From a virus, in the IMG/VR virus record IMGVR_UViG_3300010157_000040, positions 44,698-108,697 of that record: a stretch of DNA of 64,000 nucleotides; one strand, written 5' to 3'. Below the pieces are notes generated by a model, which had not been told where the DNA came from, ran no database searches, and saw only the letters and a list, made by a program, of their open reading frames with translations. Every line of letters starts with the position of its first letter. Position 1 is the first letter of the stretch. Positions 55,693 to 63,094 of this stretch are shown one piece after another. A program made the position numbers and the translations under genes.

Positions 55693-56033
55693 TAGTCTTC
55701 AATTTTTAAAGTTTTAATCATCCACTCTGTAGGTTTATTTATATTATCCACCCATTCTTTTGCAGTAGGAATATATCCATTGCAATCTTCTTTAACATGT
55801 TGTTCACCAACATATCTTACATACACATTTTTATTATCAGAATTAGTAATCATAATACCAAATTTTTTCTCACATTCAAAAATACCTTCTGAGTGATGTC
55901 TGAACATTCTGTGCTTACTGTGCCCAATCCATGCTTTAGTTTCATCAAACCATTCATGTATTTCTAAATAATCTGTTGCTACACCACCAAACTTTCTAGA
56001 TGATGATTTTGCATGTTCATATGGATGTGACAT
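55692..56033 (-). CDS. DUF6915-like small protein
   Basis: A 113-aa protein with the pattern I associate with the DUF6915 family: MSHPYEHAKSSSRKFGG, YLEIHEWFDETKAW, then KHRMFRHHSEGIFECEKKFG and VRYVGEQHVKEDCNGYIPT. It is rich in His and has several invariant-looking His, Asp and Cys positions, which could coordinate metal. Proteins of this type occur across phages, plasmids and bacteria; no function is established to my knowledge. Its start lies within the end of the start-less reading frame at 56017-56220 and its stop overlaps the next gene by one base. Confidence 0.65.
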   Translation of the reverse strand: MSHPYEHAKSSSRKFGGVATDYLEIHEWFDETKAWIGHSKHRMFRHHSEGIFECEKKFGIMITNSDNKNVYVRYVGEQHVKEDCNGYIPTAKEWVDNINKPTEWMIKTLKIED

Positions 56034-56220
56034 TTTTAATTTCTTTTAGTGTTAATTCATATATTTTACCATTATACATAATAATATTAGTTCCTTCTAT
56101 AGTTTCAACAGCTCTATAAATACTAGAAGGTTCTAATTTAAAATATTTAATTACAGCATCTCTTAAAAGATACTGAGCACTACTATTAAATTTCCAACTA
56201 TTAATCAGTTTAAGCTTTGA
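56017..56220 (-). other. Start-less coding-like frame, candidate -1 frameshift extension of the 134-aa protein
   Basis: A 67-codon open frame ending TGA at 56017-56019, with convincing protein-like content (NSSAQYLLRDAVIKYFKLEP, then YRAVETIEGTN and MYNGKIYELTLKEIKNV). There is no ATG, GTG or TTG in its first two thirds; the only ATG is about 40 codons in. It lies exactly in the -1 frame of the preceding 134-aa gene, which ends AGC TTA AAC TGA. C-TTA-AAC resembles a slippery heptamer directly before a stop. Slippage would join the two into a protein of about 195 aa. Alternatives are initiation at ATT or CTG, or a sequence error. Confidence 0.5.
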
Positions 56221-56609
56221 TTAATTAAATTACCATCATGATAGTACTCTTCAGTATTAGTAATATAAATAGTGTTGTCAATTTTATAATTACCAGAAGG
56301 AACAGCAATAAGCATTACTCCATAACCACCATCATTATTCCACCAATCTTCAATATCACTTAAAATTTGTTCTGTAGCAAAGTTTTCTATGTCTGCATTA
56401 AGTGCTGAGTCAAGATCTTTCAAGTAATGAACTTTATCACCAAAGTTTTCTAAATAGTTGATATCTTCAATATCTTCTATTTCTTTTGTTGTATATACAA
56501 TATCATCAAGAGCACCACTGTCTCCACCACCTGAATAAAATATCTTAATTCCGGTAACACCAAGGTCAGCCAACTTAAGTAGAAGGCCTGTCATATCATT
56601 TTCTGTCAT
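56205..56609 (-). CDS. Small protein, DUF6878-like
   Basis: A 134-aa acidic protein. It has an N-terminal helix, then GVTGIKIFYSGGGDSGALDDI and later IEDWWNNDGGYGVMLIAV, a combination of a Gly/Asp/Ser loop and a W-x-NNDGG-Y-G motif that I associate with the DUF6878 type found on phages and mobile elements. Function is unknown. It ends TTA AAC TGA, a possible slippery site into the next frame (see 56017-56220). It begins three bases after the stop of the GIY-YIG gene. With the DUF6915-like gene it forms a small accessory island between the MoxR/VWA genes and the replication genes. Confidence 0.6.
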   Translation of the reverse strand: MTENDMTGLLLKLADLGVTGIKIFYSGGGDSGALDDIVYTTKEIEDIEDINYLENFGDKVHYLKDLDSALNADIENFATEQILSDIEDWWNNDGGYGVMLIAVPSGNYKIDNTIYITNTEEYYHDGNLINQSLN

Positions 56610-56611
56610 AG

Positions 56612-57037
56612 TTATTTTGTTTTGTAAAACCTGCCAAGAATATTGGCATTTAAGTATTCATCTTTGTCAAGCACCTCATATTTAAACTGGTGCTTTACTT
56701 CTTGATAAGTTAATTCTGTAGCTGAGTAACATATCAACAAGATCTCTCTTTTGATAGAAACTCCTGCTTTGTGAGCATTTTTAAGAATTGTATTACTACT
56801 GTAATAATTTACAAAGTCTGGTTTTATTTCTCTAGTATACTTTTTTACTCTTTTATCTGTAATTAATGCTAAAGCTTTCTTACCTAAAGGTTTTTTTCTG
56901 TTAGCAAAAAAGTTTTTCTTACCAATATATGAAACAGACTTACCATCTATGATAGCAGTCATAATGTAAATAAAACCAATACCGTGTTGTGGTATACTTA
57001 GTTCATTAAACTCTTTACCTTTGTATATCCAACTCAT
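56612..57037 (-). CDS. GIY-YIG nuclease-like protein
   Basis: A 141-aa protein. GFIYIM (about residues 19-24) and SYIGKKNFF (about 35-43) form the two signature strands of a GIY-YIG domain, followed by a basic helix region and NYYSSNTILK near 80. This resembles Seg-type phage endonucleases. A longer start at 57064 is possible, but I chose ATG 57037 (MSWIYKGKEF) because it overlaps the stop of the 51-aa gene as ATGA, as other genes here do. It is embedded between the primase and accessory genes with overlapping ends, which argues for an integrated function over a recent selfish insertion. The catalytic Arg and Glu were not firmly placed. Confidence 0.65.
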   Translation of the reverse strand: MSWIYKGKEFNELSIPQHGIGFIYIMTAIIDGKSVSYIGKKNFFANRKKPLGKKALALITDKRVKKYTREIKPDFVNYYSSNTILKNAHKAGVSIKREILLICYSATELTYQEVKHQFKYEVLDKDEYLNANILGRFYKTK

Positions 57038-57189
57038 TTTTGTTTGTATCTTTTCATGTCCCAATCTGCTACAGTATTTATTATAGTAGATAGTATACTT
57101 ATAGCATCTTGTACTGATCTTGCTTCAAAACTTAATTTTGCTTTTGTTACATTATGTCTAAAAACATATTTATATATAGAATTTTTCAT
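57034..57189 (-). CDS. Small hypothetical protein (51 aa)
   Basis: A 51-aa frame starting MKNSIYKYVFRHNVTKAKLS and ending WDMKRYKQK. The ATG overlaps the primase stop (ATGA) and its TGA overlaps the chosen GIY-YIG start (ATGA), so it fits without gaps between two genes, which is strong evidence that it is real. Basic ends flank a helix (ARSVQDAISILSTIINTV). No family recognised; it could bind nucleic acid or a partner protein. Confidence 0.7.
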   Translation of the reverse strand: MKNSIYKYVFRHNVTKAKLSFEARSVQDAISILSTIINTVADWDMKRYKQK

Positions 57190-58166
57190 AATGCTTGTTT
57201 TAATAAAGGTAATAACATTTCTCTAACTTTTTCAATACCATATTTCTTAACAGAATCTGATAAATCTTTCTCTAAGTCTAATTGAACATAAGGAAATTTA
57301 AATTTTTCATTATATTTTTTAGCAGCATTAGTTCCTGGATCATCATTATCAAATAATACAATTATAGATTTATACCGTTTTTTAAGTTTATTTAGAATTA
57401 CTTCAGAAATCATTGTATTTTCACTATCCGGAGCAATTATCTCTATATTAGTAATATTTAACATTTTGAAACACATTAAATCTTTTAATGAAGAAACAAT
57501 AAGTAAATATTTACTTTCATATTGTAATTGATCAATACCTTGAATATAATTTTCTATCTTAATAAACTTTTTATCAATTGTCTTTGGCATATATATTTTA
57601 TACAAACTGCCATCTTCTCTAAAATAACCATAGATATATGGTTTATTAAATTTAATTGAACTTAAACTATTATCTAATTCTTTTTTTTCCATTACAAAAT
57701 AAGATAATGGATGTACATTATGATACTCAAGTATTTTTGAACCAAGTTTATAACCTGACCAATACTGTTGATCTAATGATGTCCAATGTCTTATTTCATG
57801 ATCTGTTACCTTGTATTTATCATGTATCTGATAAACATCCCTAGAAATAGAAGTATTATTATTTTTATAATTCTGATAGTCATTGATTATTTTATTTAAT
57901 GCATGTTCTCTATTTGGTAAATCATACATATACATAACTAACTGTATACCGTCTCCTTGATTACTTGAAGAAAAATCTTTAAATTTATAAACATTATTTG
58001 TATCCGTATAGATACACATTGATGGTACTTTATCTTTTGCATTAAACACGGATAATATTTTTACATCTTGTCCAGTAAGAATTTCAGTTAAACTTAAATA
58101 ATATTCAAATACCCATTCTTTAGGAATATCTCCTAATGATGAAATTATATTTTTAGTTGAAATCAT
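57186..58166 (-). CDS. DnaG-type DNA primase with TOPRIM domain
   Basis: A 326-aa protein. N-terminal region has PSMCIYTDTNNVYKFKDF followed by GDGIQLVMYMYDLPNREHALN, the fold pattern of the primase zinc-binding domain, but the usual cysteines are absent. The TOPRIM part has YLLIVSSLKDLMCFKML (about residues 215-231) and IIVLFDNDDPGTNAAKKY (about 264-281, the DxD motif). The conserved TOPRIM Glu is replaced by Ser in VSSLKD, a variant I recall from other phage primases. It would make RNA primers for the DnaB-type helicase/PolB replisome. It starts right after a terminator and an AT motif similar to those of the virion genes, and its stop overlaps the 51-aa gene. Confidence 0.8.
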   Translation of the reverse strand: MISTKNIISSLGDIPKEWVFEYYLSLTEILTGQDVKILSVFNAKDKVPSMCIYTDTNNVYKFKDFSSSNQGDGIQLVMYMYDLPNREHALNKIINDYQNYKNNNTSISRDVYQIHDKYKVTDHEIRHWTSLDQQYWSGYKLGSKILEYHNVHPLSYFVMEKKELDNSLSSIKFNKPYIYGYFREDGSLYKIYMPKTIDKKFIKIENYIQGIDQLQYESKYLLIVSSLKDLMCFKMLNITNIEIIAPDSENTMISEVILNKLKKRYKSIIVLFDNDDPGTNAAKKYNEKFKFPYVQLDLEKDLSDSVKKYGIEKVREMLLPLLKQAL

Positions 58167-58169
58167 AGA

Positions 58170-58185
58170 TATAGTATTAATAATA
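58170..58185 (-). promoter_or_regulatory. AT motif before the primase gene (candidate promoter)
   Basis: On the - strand TATTATTAATACTATA lies a few bases before the primase ATG at 58166 and just after the terminator hairpin. It shares the AATACTATA core with the + strand motif TAYATTTATAMTAKA except for one base. Weak because the sequence is so AT-rich. Confidence 0.25.
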
Positions 58186-58216
58186 AAGGGAAACCTAAGT
58201 CTCCCTTTATTAAATT
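58182..58216 (-). terminator. Terminator after the ssDNA-binding-type gene
   Basis: On the - strand TAATAAAGGGAGAC pairs with GTTTCCCTTTATTA (one G-T wobble) around loop TTAG. This 14-bp stem is the strongest hairpin in the cluster; its 3' arm contains TTT but the T tract is interrupted, so it could also act as an RNA-stabilising or processing stem. Confidence 0.65.
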
Positions 58217-58221
58217 AATTA

Positions 58222-58893
58222 TTAATCTAAATTAAAATCAGAAGAACTTTTCTTTGGTACTGTAAAATCATCATCAGCTCCAAAATCTGTAACTTCTTTA
58301 ACTTCAATTTTCTTAAGATGTTTTGTTTCATCATAAGGCATAACATTTACACCATATGCATATGTTTTATTTTCTGCTTTTGGCAACCACATGTCATAAT
58401 TAGTATAACCAGTTTTACCAACATATTCTTTACCAGAAATACAAAAATCAACAAACTTATCTTTAAAAGGTTTTGCTTTATTTAATGCATCAACAAATGC
58501 TTCAATAGTTGCATGTTTTCCATCTTCTTTAATGAACCAATCATTAAAATCAAATGCTTTAGATAAACTTTGTAAGAAAATTAAAACTGATTTATCTCTT
58601 TGAATTTTAATTCCAGATTTAGTAACTCCATCTGCAAATGCATATTGACTAGCTTTTACTCTACCAATTTGACCTCCAAATCTACCTTTACTTTCATCAT
58701 TTACATCAATTAGAAATCCGTCAAATCCTTCAATTGGTTCTGTTTCTACATGCAACATTAAATGTTTTGCACCTTCAATATACTGAAAATCTTCTAGAAC
58801 AATGCTATTAATTTTTAATACATGATTACCTGGTGCAATTGTTTTCTGCATTCCTGAACCACCTGTTCCTAAATCTGTTGTACTTAATCCCAT
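58222..58893 (-). CDS. Probable single-stranded DNA-binding protein
   Basis: A 223-aa protein. It is beta-rich (GNHVLKINSIVLEDFQYI, HLMLHVETEPIEGFDGFLID) with a Gly-rich N-terminus, a middle helical part and an acidic, Asp-rich C-terminal tail ending SDFNLD. An OB-fold-like body plus an acidic tail is the layout of phage SSB proteins. The gene is grouped with the Sak4-like ATPase, helicase and primase. It is the last gene before a hairpin. No classical SSB motif can be proven by eye; identity is inferred from layout and neighbours. Confidence 0.55.
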   Translation of the reverse strand: MGLSTTDLGTGGSGMQKTIAPGNHVLKINSIVLEDFQYIEGAKHLMLHVETEPIEGFDGFLIDVNDESKGRFGGQIGRVKASQYAFADGVTKSGIKIQRDKSVLIFLQSLSKAFDFNDWFIKEDGKHATIEAFVDALNKAKPFKDKFVDFCISGKEYVGKTGYTNYDMWLPKAENKTYAYGVNVMPYDETKHLKKIEVKEVTDFGADDDFTVPKKSSSDFNLD

Positions 58894-58920
58894 TTTGTTT
58901 TTGTTTTTAATTATTAATTA

Positions 58921-59643
58921 TTATTTATACACTTTATCCCAGTGAAACACTAGTTTACCTTTTTCATTCATCTCAGAAATTAATATTTCTTCATTTCTTA
59001 AATGTTCAGGTCTTGCACCACAAGTTACTTCATCATTAGTTTTAAAACTTAGAATACTTTGGTTACCTCTTCTGAACATATATCCAATTGCATCAGCATT
59101 TGCACAAATCAAAGATTTAATTTTACCTGTCAAATCTATATTTGCAGACATAACCATCTCACCTTTATCATCTACCTGTTTGTCTTTAATATGACCAGAT
59201 AAAATAATATGGGGTGCTAAGGTATCAATAAAATCTAAAACTTGAAAGAAAGCTTGACGGATATATAAATATCCTGCTCCATTTGGTAAAGTTAATACAT
59301 TATCTCCATCATAGTTTTTACCCATAGATGTTTGTTTGTATAATTTTATTGCTAATGGAGCTACCATTTCCTCTAATGCAGTTACTGTATCAATAGTAAC
59401 ATACTTATAAGGACATCCTGCTTCTTTAATTGCTTTACCAGTTTCAAGTAATTCTTGTAATGAATTTACATTAATCTTTAATGCTTCAACATAATCAGAA
59501 CCATTTTCTAAATCCATTATTAAATTATCTGCTAAACCTGCAAATGCAGTTGTCTTACCAGTTTTAGGTTTAGAATAAATAATTAACCTTTTAGGATTAG
59601 TTCTTTCTACTTTTACTTTTTTAGTTGGAAGTATAATACTCAT
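58921..59643 (-). CDS. Sak4-like RecA-fold ATPase (annealing/recombination)
   Basis: A 240-aa ATPase. Walker A is YSKPKTGKTTAFAG (about residues 23-36), followed by LIMDLENGSDYV, Walker B YVTIDTVTALEEM (about 81-93) and SGHIKDKQ (about 150-157), the RecA-like core seen in phage AAA_24/Sak4-type proteins. Those support single-strand annealing and homologous recombination together with SSB and an exonuclease. Here SSB-type and PD-(D/E)XK genes lie in the same strand block. The start is two bases from the stop of the preceding 200-aa gene. Confidence 0.8.
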   Translation of the reverse strand: MSIILPTKKVKVERTNPKRLIIYSKPKTGKTTAFAGLADNLIMDLENGSDYVEALKINVNSLQELLETGKAIKEAGCPYKYVTIDTVTALEEMVAPLAIKLYKQTSMGKNYDGDNVLTLPNGAGYLYIRQAFFQVLDFIDTLAPHIILSGHIKDKQVDDKGEMVMSANIDLTGKIKSLICANADAIGYMFRRGNQSILSFKTNDEVTCGARPEHLRNEEILISEMNEKGKLVFHWDKVYK

Positions 59644-59644
59644 A

Positions 59645-60247
59645 TTAGTTAAGTTTTTGTGCTAATTTTTGAAATTCAGCTGCTATTTTTAAAAGAATAT
59701 CTGAAACTGATTCATCATCACTTTTTACAGTAACTTCCTTTTTAAGAAAATCATCTGCAAAATCTGGAAACATACCTACAGACTTTTGTAACTGTGGTAA
59801 TGCTTCTTCAGTAACTTCTGCTTCAGTTCTTCTTTTCTCATACAGAGCATAAGTAATCTCAGTACCATCACTAAGTACTGCTACTAATTCAGAAACAGGA
59901 ATTACATATGCAGAATAAGGTTCACCTTTTGAGTTAGTACCTTCTTTTACTGCATATTCTTCACTAAAGTATGGATTATACTTATACTTAAATAGTGGTC
60001 TATCAGAATACATGGGAACCATGTCTACTTCTTTATTATTGTTATCTCTAACAACATCCACAAATTCAATATATACATCAATACCTTTGTTCAACTCTCT
60101 TTCAAATAATTGCACTTGTCTACCAAATGAACCTTTTTGAAAAAATGCTGTTTTAATTATAAATACGGGATCTACAATTTTTAGTTTTCTGAAATCATCA
60201 AAATGATAAGCAAAAAACTCATTCTCTTTTTCTTTTCTATTAAACAT
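59645..60247 (-). CDS. Hypothetical replication-cluster protein (200 aa)
   Basis: A 200-aa protein starting MFNRKEKENEFFAYHFDDF. N-terminal half is beta-rich with GSFGRQVQLFERELNKGIDV; the middle has YSDRPLFKYKYNPYFSEEY; the C-terminus is acidic then helical (VSDILLKIAAEFQKLAQKL), likely an oligomerisation or partner-binding helix. It sits between the DnaB helicase and the Sak4-like ATPase with spacings of 15 and 1 bases, so it is co-transcribed with them and probably works in replication or recombination. No family recognised. Confidence 0.6.
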   Translation of the reverse strand: MFNRKEKENEFFAYHFDDFRKLKIVDPVFIIKTAFFQKGSFGRQVQLFERELNKGIDVYIEFVDVVRDNNNKEVDMVPMYSDRPLFKYKYNPYFSEEYAVKEGTNSKGEPYSAYVIPVSELVAVLSDGTEITYALYEKRRTEAEVTEEALPQLQKSVGMFPDFADDFLKKEVTVKSDDESVSDILLKIAAEFQKLAQKLN

Positions 60248-60262
60248 ACATATTATTTATTT

Positions 60263-61273
60263 TTACATTGTTGTTGGTGGGAAATCTATCTCCACTATTC
60301 TTACTGTTTTTCTATCAAGTTTACAAAAGAATAAACCTGTTAGACCATTTCTAGATTTAAGGAAATGAAATGCTAATAATTCTTCATCATTAACAATATA
60401 TTTTTCAGGACCATAAAATCTTATTTTTCTTGAAAATGGTTTATTAATACCTATTACTACATCTGCATGTTGTAATAAAGCATCAGCACCAAATAAATCA
60501 GAATCTAATACATAATTTCCATATTGTCCATCTTTTGCTCTGTCAGGATGATCAATATTTCTATTTAATTGACTTAAAACAACAAATGCAACAGGATACC
60601 TTTTCTTCATTTTAGTAAGAGCTTCTCCTAATGCATATAACATTTCAAATTTATCTTTTTCTCCTTTACCAACTCTGAATAAACCTGAGTGGTCAATAGT
60701 TACTAAAGTATTTGAATAATTATAAATTGGTTGTTCATGTTCATCAAAACCTATTTGAATTTTATTTTCTTCCATATAAGCATGAATGGTAGCACACATT
60801 TCATCTACGGTACAAGGATCATAAATTACATCAACAATATCAGTTGCTGCAGTTTTCTCATATACTTCTACACATTTTTGAAAAATTAACTTATCAATTA
60901 ATTGACCTTTACTCATTAATGTATTGTAATCAGCACCTGTATTCATAGACAGTTTTCTAATACCATTTGTTTCATCTAACATCTCAAACTGAAACTTTAA
61001 TACTCTGAACACTTGATCTTTGTTATTTTCTATAACATCATTTACTAATTGTTCCATGAATAAAGTTTTCCCAGTTCCAGGTCTAGCTCCAACTACGGTA
61101 ATTGTTCTCCATTCAAGACCATCACAAAATGCATCATTAAATCTAACCCAAGAAGTTTTTAAGGATTTTAAATCTCCTTGTCTTCTTGCTTTAATTTTTA
61201 ACAGTGCTTTTCTTAATGAGTCTCTTTCACTCACAGGTAAATATGCCCGTGCTCCATTATATAATTCACCCAT
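60263..61273 (-). CDS. DnaB-type replicative helicase (SF4)
   Basis: A 336-aa helicase. Walker A is VVGARPGTGKTLFMEQL (about residues 60-76); TLVTIDHSGLFRVG (about 186-199) is the Walker B strand; FVVLSQLNRNID (about 229-240) is motif 3 with the catalytic-region Gln and Asn; HADVVIGINKP and the C-terminal FHFLKSRNG-like element (AFHFLKSRNGLTGLFF) complete the RecA core. The N-terminal domain of cellular DnaB is absent, leaving only a short helical leader, as in several phage SF4 helicases. It would unwind DNA as a ring with the primase encoded at 57186. Confidence 0.9.
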   Translation of the reverse strand: MGELYNGARAYLPVSERDSLRKALLKIKARRQGDLKSLKTSWVRFNDAFCDGLEWRTITVVGARPGTGKTLFMEQLVNDVIENNKDQVFRVLKFQFEMLDETNGIRKLSMNTGADYNTLMSKGQLIDKLIFQKCVEVYEKTAATDIVDVIYDPCTVDEMCATIHAYMEENKIQIGFDEHEQPIYNYSNTLVTIDHSGLFRVGKGEKDKFEMLYALGEALTKMKKRYPVAFVVLSQLNRNIDHPDRAKDGQYGNYVLDSDLFGADALLQHADVVIGINKPFSRKIRFYGPEKYIVNDEELLAFHFLKSRNGLTGLFFCKLDRKTVRIVEIDFPPTTM

Positions 61274-61284
61274 AAAATTTTAAT

Positions 61285-61470
61285 TTAAGATTTTAGTAAT
61301 ACTCTTTTTTTAGAATAATTATATAACCAGTGAAATACGGTTATAATAAATTCAATTGCTAAATATTCTGTTAAATTTATGGATATGATGAAAGTTTTTA
61401 TAATTAAATATCCCAACACACTTCCTAAAATAGCAGTAAATAACAATACTACATTTAGTTTTAAAATCAT
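61285..61470 (-). CDS. Small membrane protein (61 aa)
   Basis: A 61-aa protein with a hydrophobic helix from the N-terminus (LNVVLLFTAILGSVLGYLII, about residues 5-24) and a second less hydrophobic one (LAIEFIITVFHWLY, about 37-50), ending in a basic tail (KKRVLLK). It probably spans the membrane twice. The start overlaps the upstream stop as ATGA and the helicase begins 11 bases after its stop. It could be a small accessory membrane protein, for example for superinfection or lysis timing; there is no direct evidence. Confidence 0.55.
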   Translation of the reverse strand: MILKLNVVLLFTAILGSVLGYLIIKTFIISINLTEYLAIEFIITVFHWLYNYSKKRVLLKS

Positions 61471-62054
61471 AATCTTCTTTCTTTTATAAATACTACTTCA
61501 TCATCTAATACACTATTAATCATATTGCAGTAATCAGCTAATTCAGAATCATAACTTTTATCAGTATTTTGTTTTCTTATAAAATATTGAGAAGTTCTCA
61601 TATATTCATAATTCTTTAATCCATAATCATACACATACTTTTTTGTTGCTTTAATTATTGTTTCCCAATCATATTCATAATTTTCAAAGAACCATCTAAA
61701 TGAATTTTCTAAGTTTTTAGGATTTACTCTTGCATATTTACCAGAACCAAGTTTCCTATTAGGAAATGACTCAACATATACTATTATATTATTTGTAAAT
61801 TCTGAACCTAGTAAATCTTTAGATGTTTTCTTTTTACTTCTTTTAAAGAAGCTATCAATTTCAGTTATAAAGATAAGACTTTTACTTGTAACACACAAAT
61901 TTTCATCTAACCAATCTTCTTGTTTTAATTTTGTAACTTCTAAACTACTATTAACAAATTTATATGGTTTAATGTTATTATATATTGAATATAAAACATA
62001 AAAACTATTAGGTGTTAACTCTTCTTTTACAAGTTTATCAAATATTTCTTGCAT
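61467..62054 (-). CDS. Hypothetical protein upstream of helicase (195 aa)
   Basis: A 195-aa helical protein starting MQEIFDKLVKEELTPNSFYV. The first 60 residues look like a small winged-helix-type domain (LTPNSFYVLYSIYNN, then LEVTKLKQEDWL). The C-terminal part has NSFRWFFENYEYDWETIIKA and YEYMRTSQYFIRKQ. It lies between the glycosylase and the helicase; a helicase loader or replication regulator is possible by position, but I see no decisive motif. It starts one base after the glycosylase stop and its TGA overlaps the membrane-protein start. Confidence 0.55.
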   Translation of the reverse strand: MQEIFDKLVKEELTPNSFYVLYSIYNNIKPYKFVNSSLEVTKLKQEDWLDENLCVTSKSLIFITEIDSFFKRSKKKTSKDLLGSEFTNNIIVYVESFPNRKLGSGKYARVNPKNLENSFRWFFENYEYDWETIIKATKKYVYDYGLKNYEYMRTSQYFIRKQNTDKSYDSELADYCNMINSVLDDEVVFIKERRL

Positions 62055-62055
62055 A

Positions 62056-62766
62056 TTACCAATGTATTGAATAATTATATTGATCTTTTACTAATTTGCT
62101 TATTTTATTAAAAGAATCTTGAGAATCCCATGATTGTTCTTTAGTATAAAATGCTGTAGCAGGATGAGTTAGAAATAGTTTGTAATTGTTATCATTGACA
62201 CAATCTGACCAATCTTTTGCTTCTTTCCCAAGGTAAAGATAAACAATTCCATCTTTATTCCAAGTAAGTAAATCAAAAATATATGCAATAAATGGTTTCC
62301 ATATACTATAATGCTGACCAACTTTTCCAATTGTAGTAGTTAATGCTATGTTTAACATTAATATACCTTGGTTTGACCATCTACTTAAGTCTCCATCAAC
62401 AGATTCTGGATGATTATTGTAAACAGTTTTGTTTATTTCATCCAACATATACTTTAAATTTGACTGAATATCAGTATTACTACAGCTAAAACCAATACCA
62501 TCTGCAACATTAATGTTTGGATACGGATCTGTTCCTACTATAACTACTTTAAGTTCATTATAAGGACATTCTTCAAATGCTTTAAACATTTGTTTTAAGG
62601 GTGGTGTAAATCTTTTACCATCAATAGATAATCTTGCTAATTGAGTAATTATATTATCAAAATCTCCACTAAATATAAATGGTTTAAGTTTTTGTCCCCA
62701 ACCTGACGGTTCAAGTTTATCAAACAATTTTTGTTTAATTTCTTCTATATTTAATTTTTGTTTCAT
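62056..62766 (-). CDS. Uracil-DNA glycosylase, family 1-like
   Basis: A 236-aa enzyme that removes uracil from DNA. The water-activating motif is VVIVGTDPYPNINVADGIGF (D80; the usual G-Q-D-P-Y-H is changed to G-T-D-P-Y-P) and the second motif is LTHPATAFY, keeping the catalytic His of HPSPLS. SNQGILMLNIALTT is the typical middle motif. Length fits the family. I chose ATG 62766 (MKQKLNIEEIKQ); a longer frame from 62847 would overlap the divergent gene and is unlikely. It heads the - strand replication block. The two changes in the active-site loop may alter specificity. Confidence 0.85.
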   Translation of the reverse strand: MKQKLNIEEIKQKLFDKLEPSGWGQKLKPFIFSGDFDNIITQLARLSIDGKRFTPPLKQMFKAFEECPYNELKVVIVGTDPYPNINVADGIGFSCSNTDIQSNLKYMLDEINKTVYNNHPESVDGDLSRWSNQGILMLNIALTTTIGKVGQHYSIWKPFIAYIFDLLTWNKDGIVYLYLGKEAKDWSDCVNDNNYKLFLTHPATAFYTKEQSWDSQDSFNKISKLVKDQYNYSIHW

Positions 62767-62788
62767 ATATTTGTTAAAAATTATTATT

Positions 62789-63094
62789 ATGTCAGTTACA
62801 GTAACGGAAATGAAAGATGATGCACTTTTAGATATAAAAGTAAACAAGTCATACTATTTTATGGTTAAAGCAACATCTTTTTATTTATTTAGTAATATGC
62901 CTGAAGGTGATAAAGAAACCATGCTTAAGGAAGTTACAGAAAAAAAATATGAAGACTTGAATGAATGGCAAAGATCATTTTATACAGTAGCATTACTTCT
63001 TGCAGAAATTGAAAAACAAGCAAAAAATACTAATGCATATGTTGAAAGAGAAATTTCACAACCTGGAGATCCAGATTATATAGAATCTAAGTAA
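62789..63094 (+). CDS. Hypothetical protein (101 aa)
   Basis: A 101-aa acidic protein starting MSVTVTEMKDDALLDIKVNK, with a beta-hairpin-like N-terminus, a helical middle (GDKETMLKEVTEKKYEDLNE) and a hydrophobic helix (FYTVALLLAEIEKQAKN). I chose the ATG at 62789 over the upstream TTG. It is divergent from the glycosylase with only 22 bases between starts, and TATATTTG at 62766-62773 fits a Bacteroides -7 box for it. Its end overlaps the end of the opposite gene by eight bases. Unknown function. Confidence 0.6.
   Translation: MSVTVTEMKDDALLDIKVNKSYYFMVKATSFYLFSNMPEGDKETMLKEVTEKKYEDLNEWQRSFYTVALLLAEIEKQAKNTNAYVEREISQPGDPDYIESK

Noticed and set aside
56612-57037. GIY-YIG gene as a recently inserted selfish homing element
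   Set aside because: Its ends overlap or nearly abut neighbours in the operon style and its base composition matches them, so there is no sign of a recent insertion.
62767-62847. Longer N-terminus of the uracil-DNA glycosylase
   Set aside because: It would read antisense through the start of the divergent gene at 62789, and the added residues are not glycosylase-like; ATG 62766 gives normal length.
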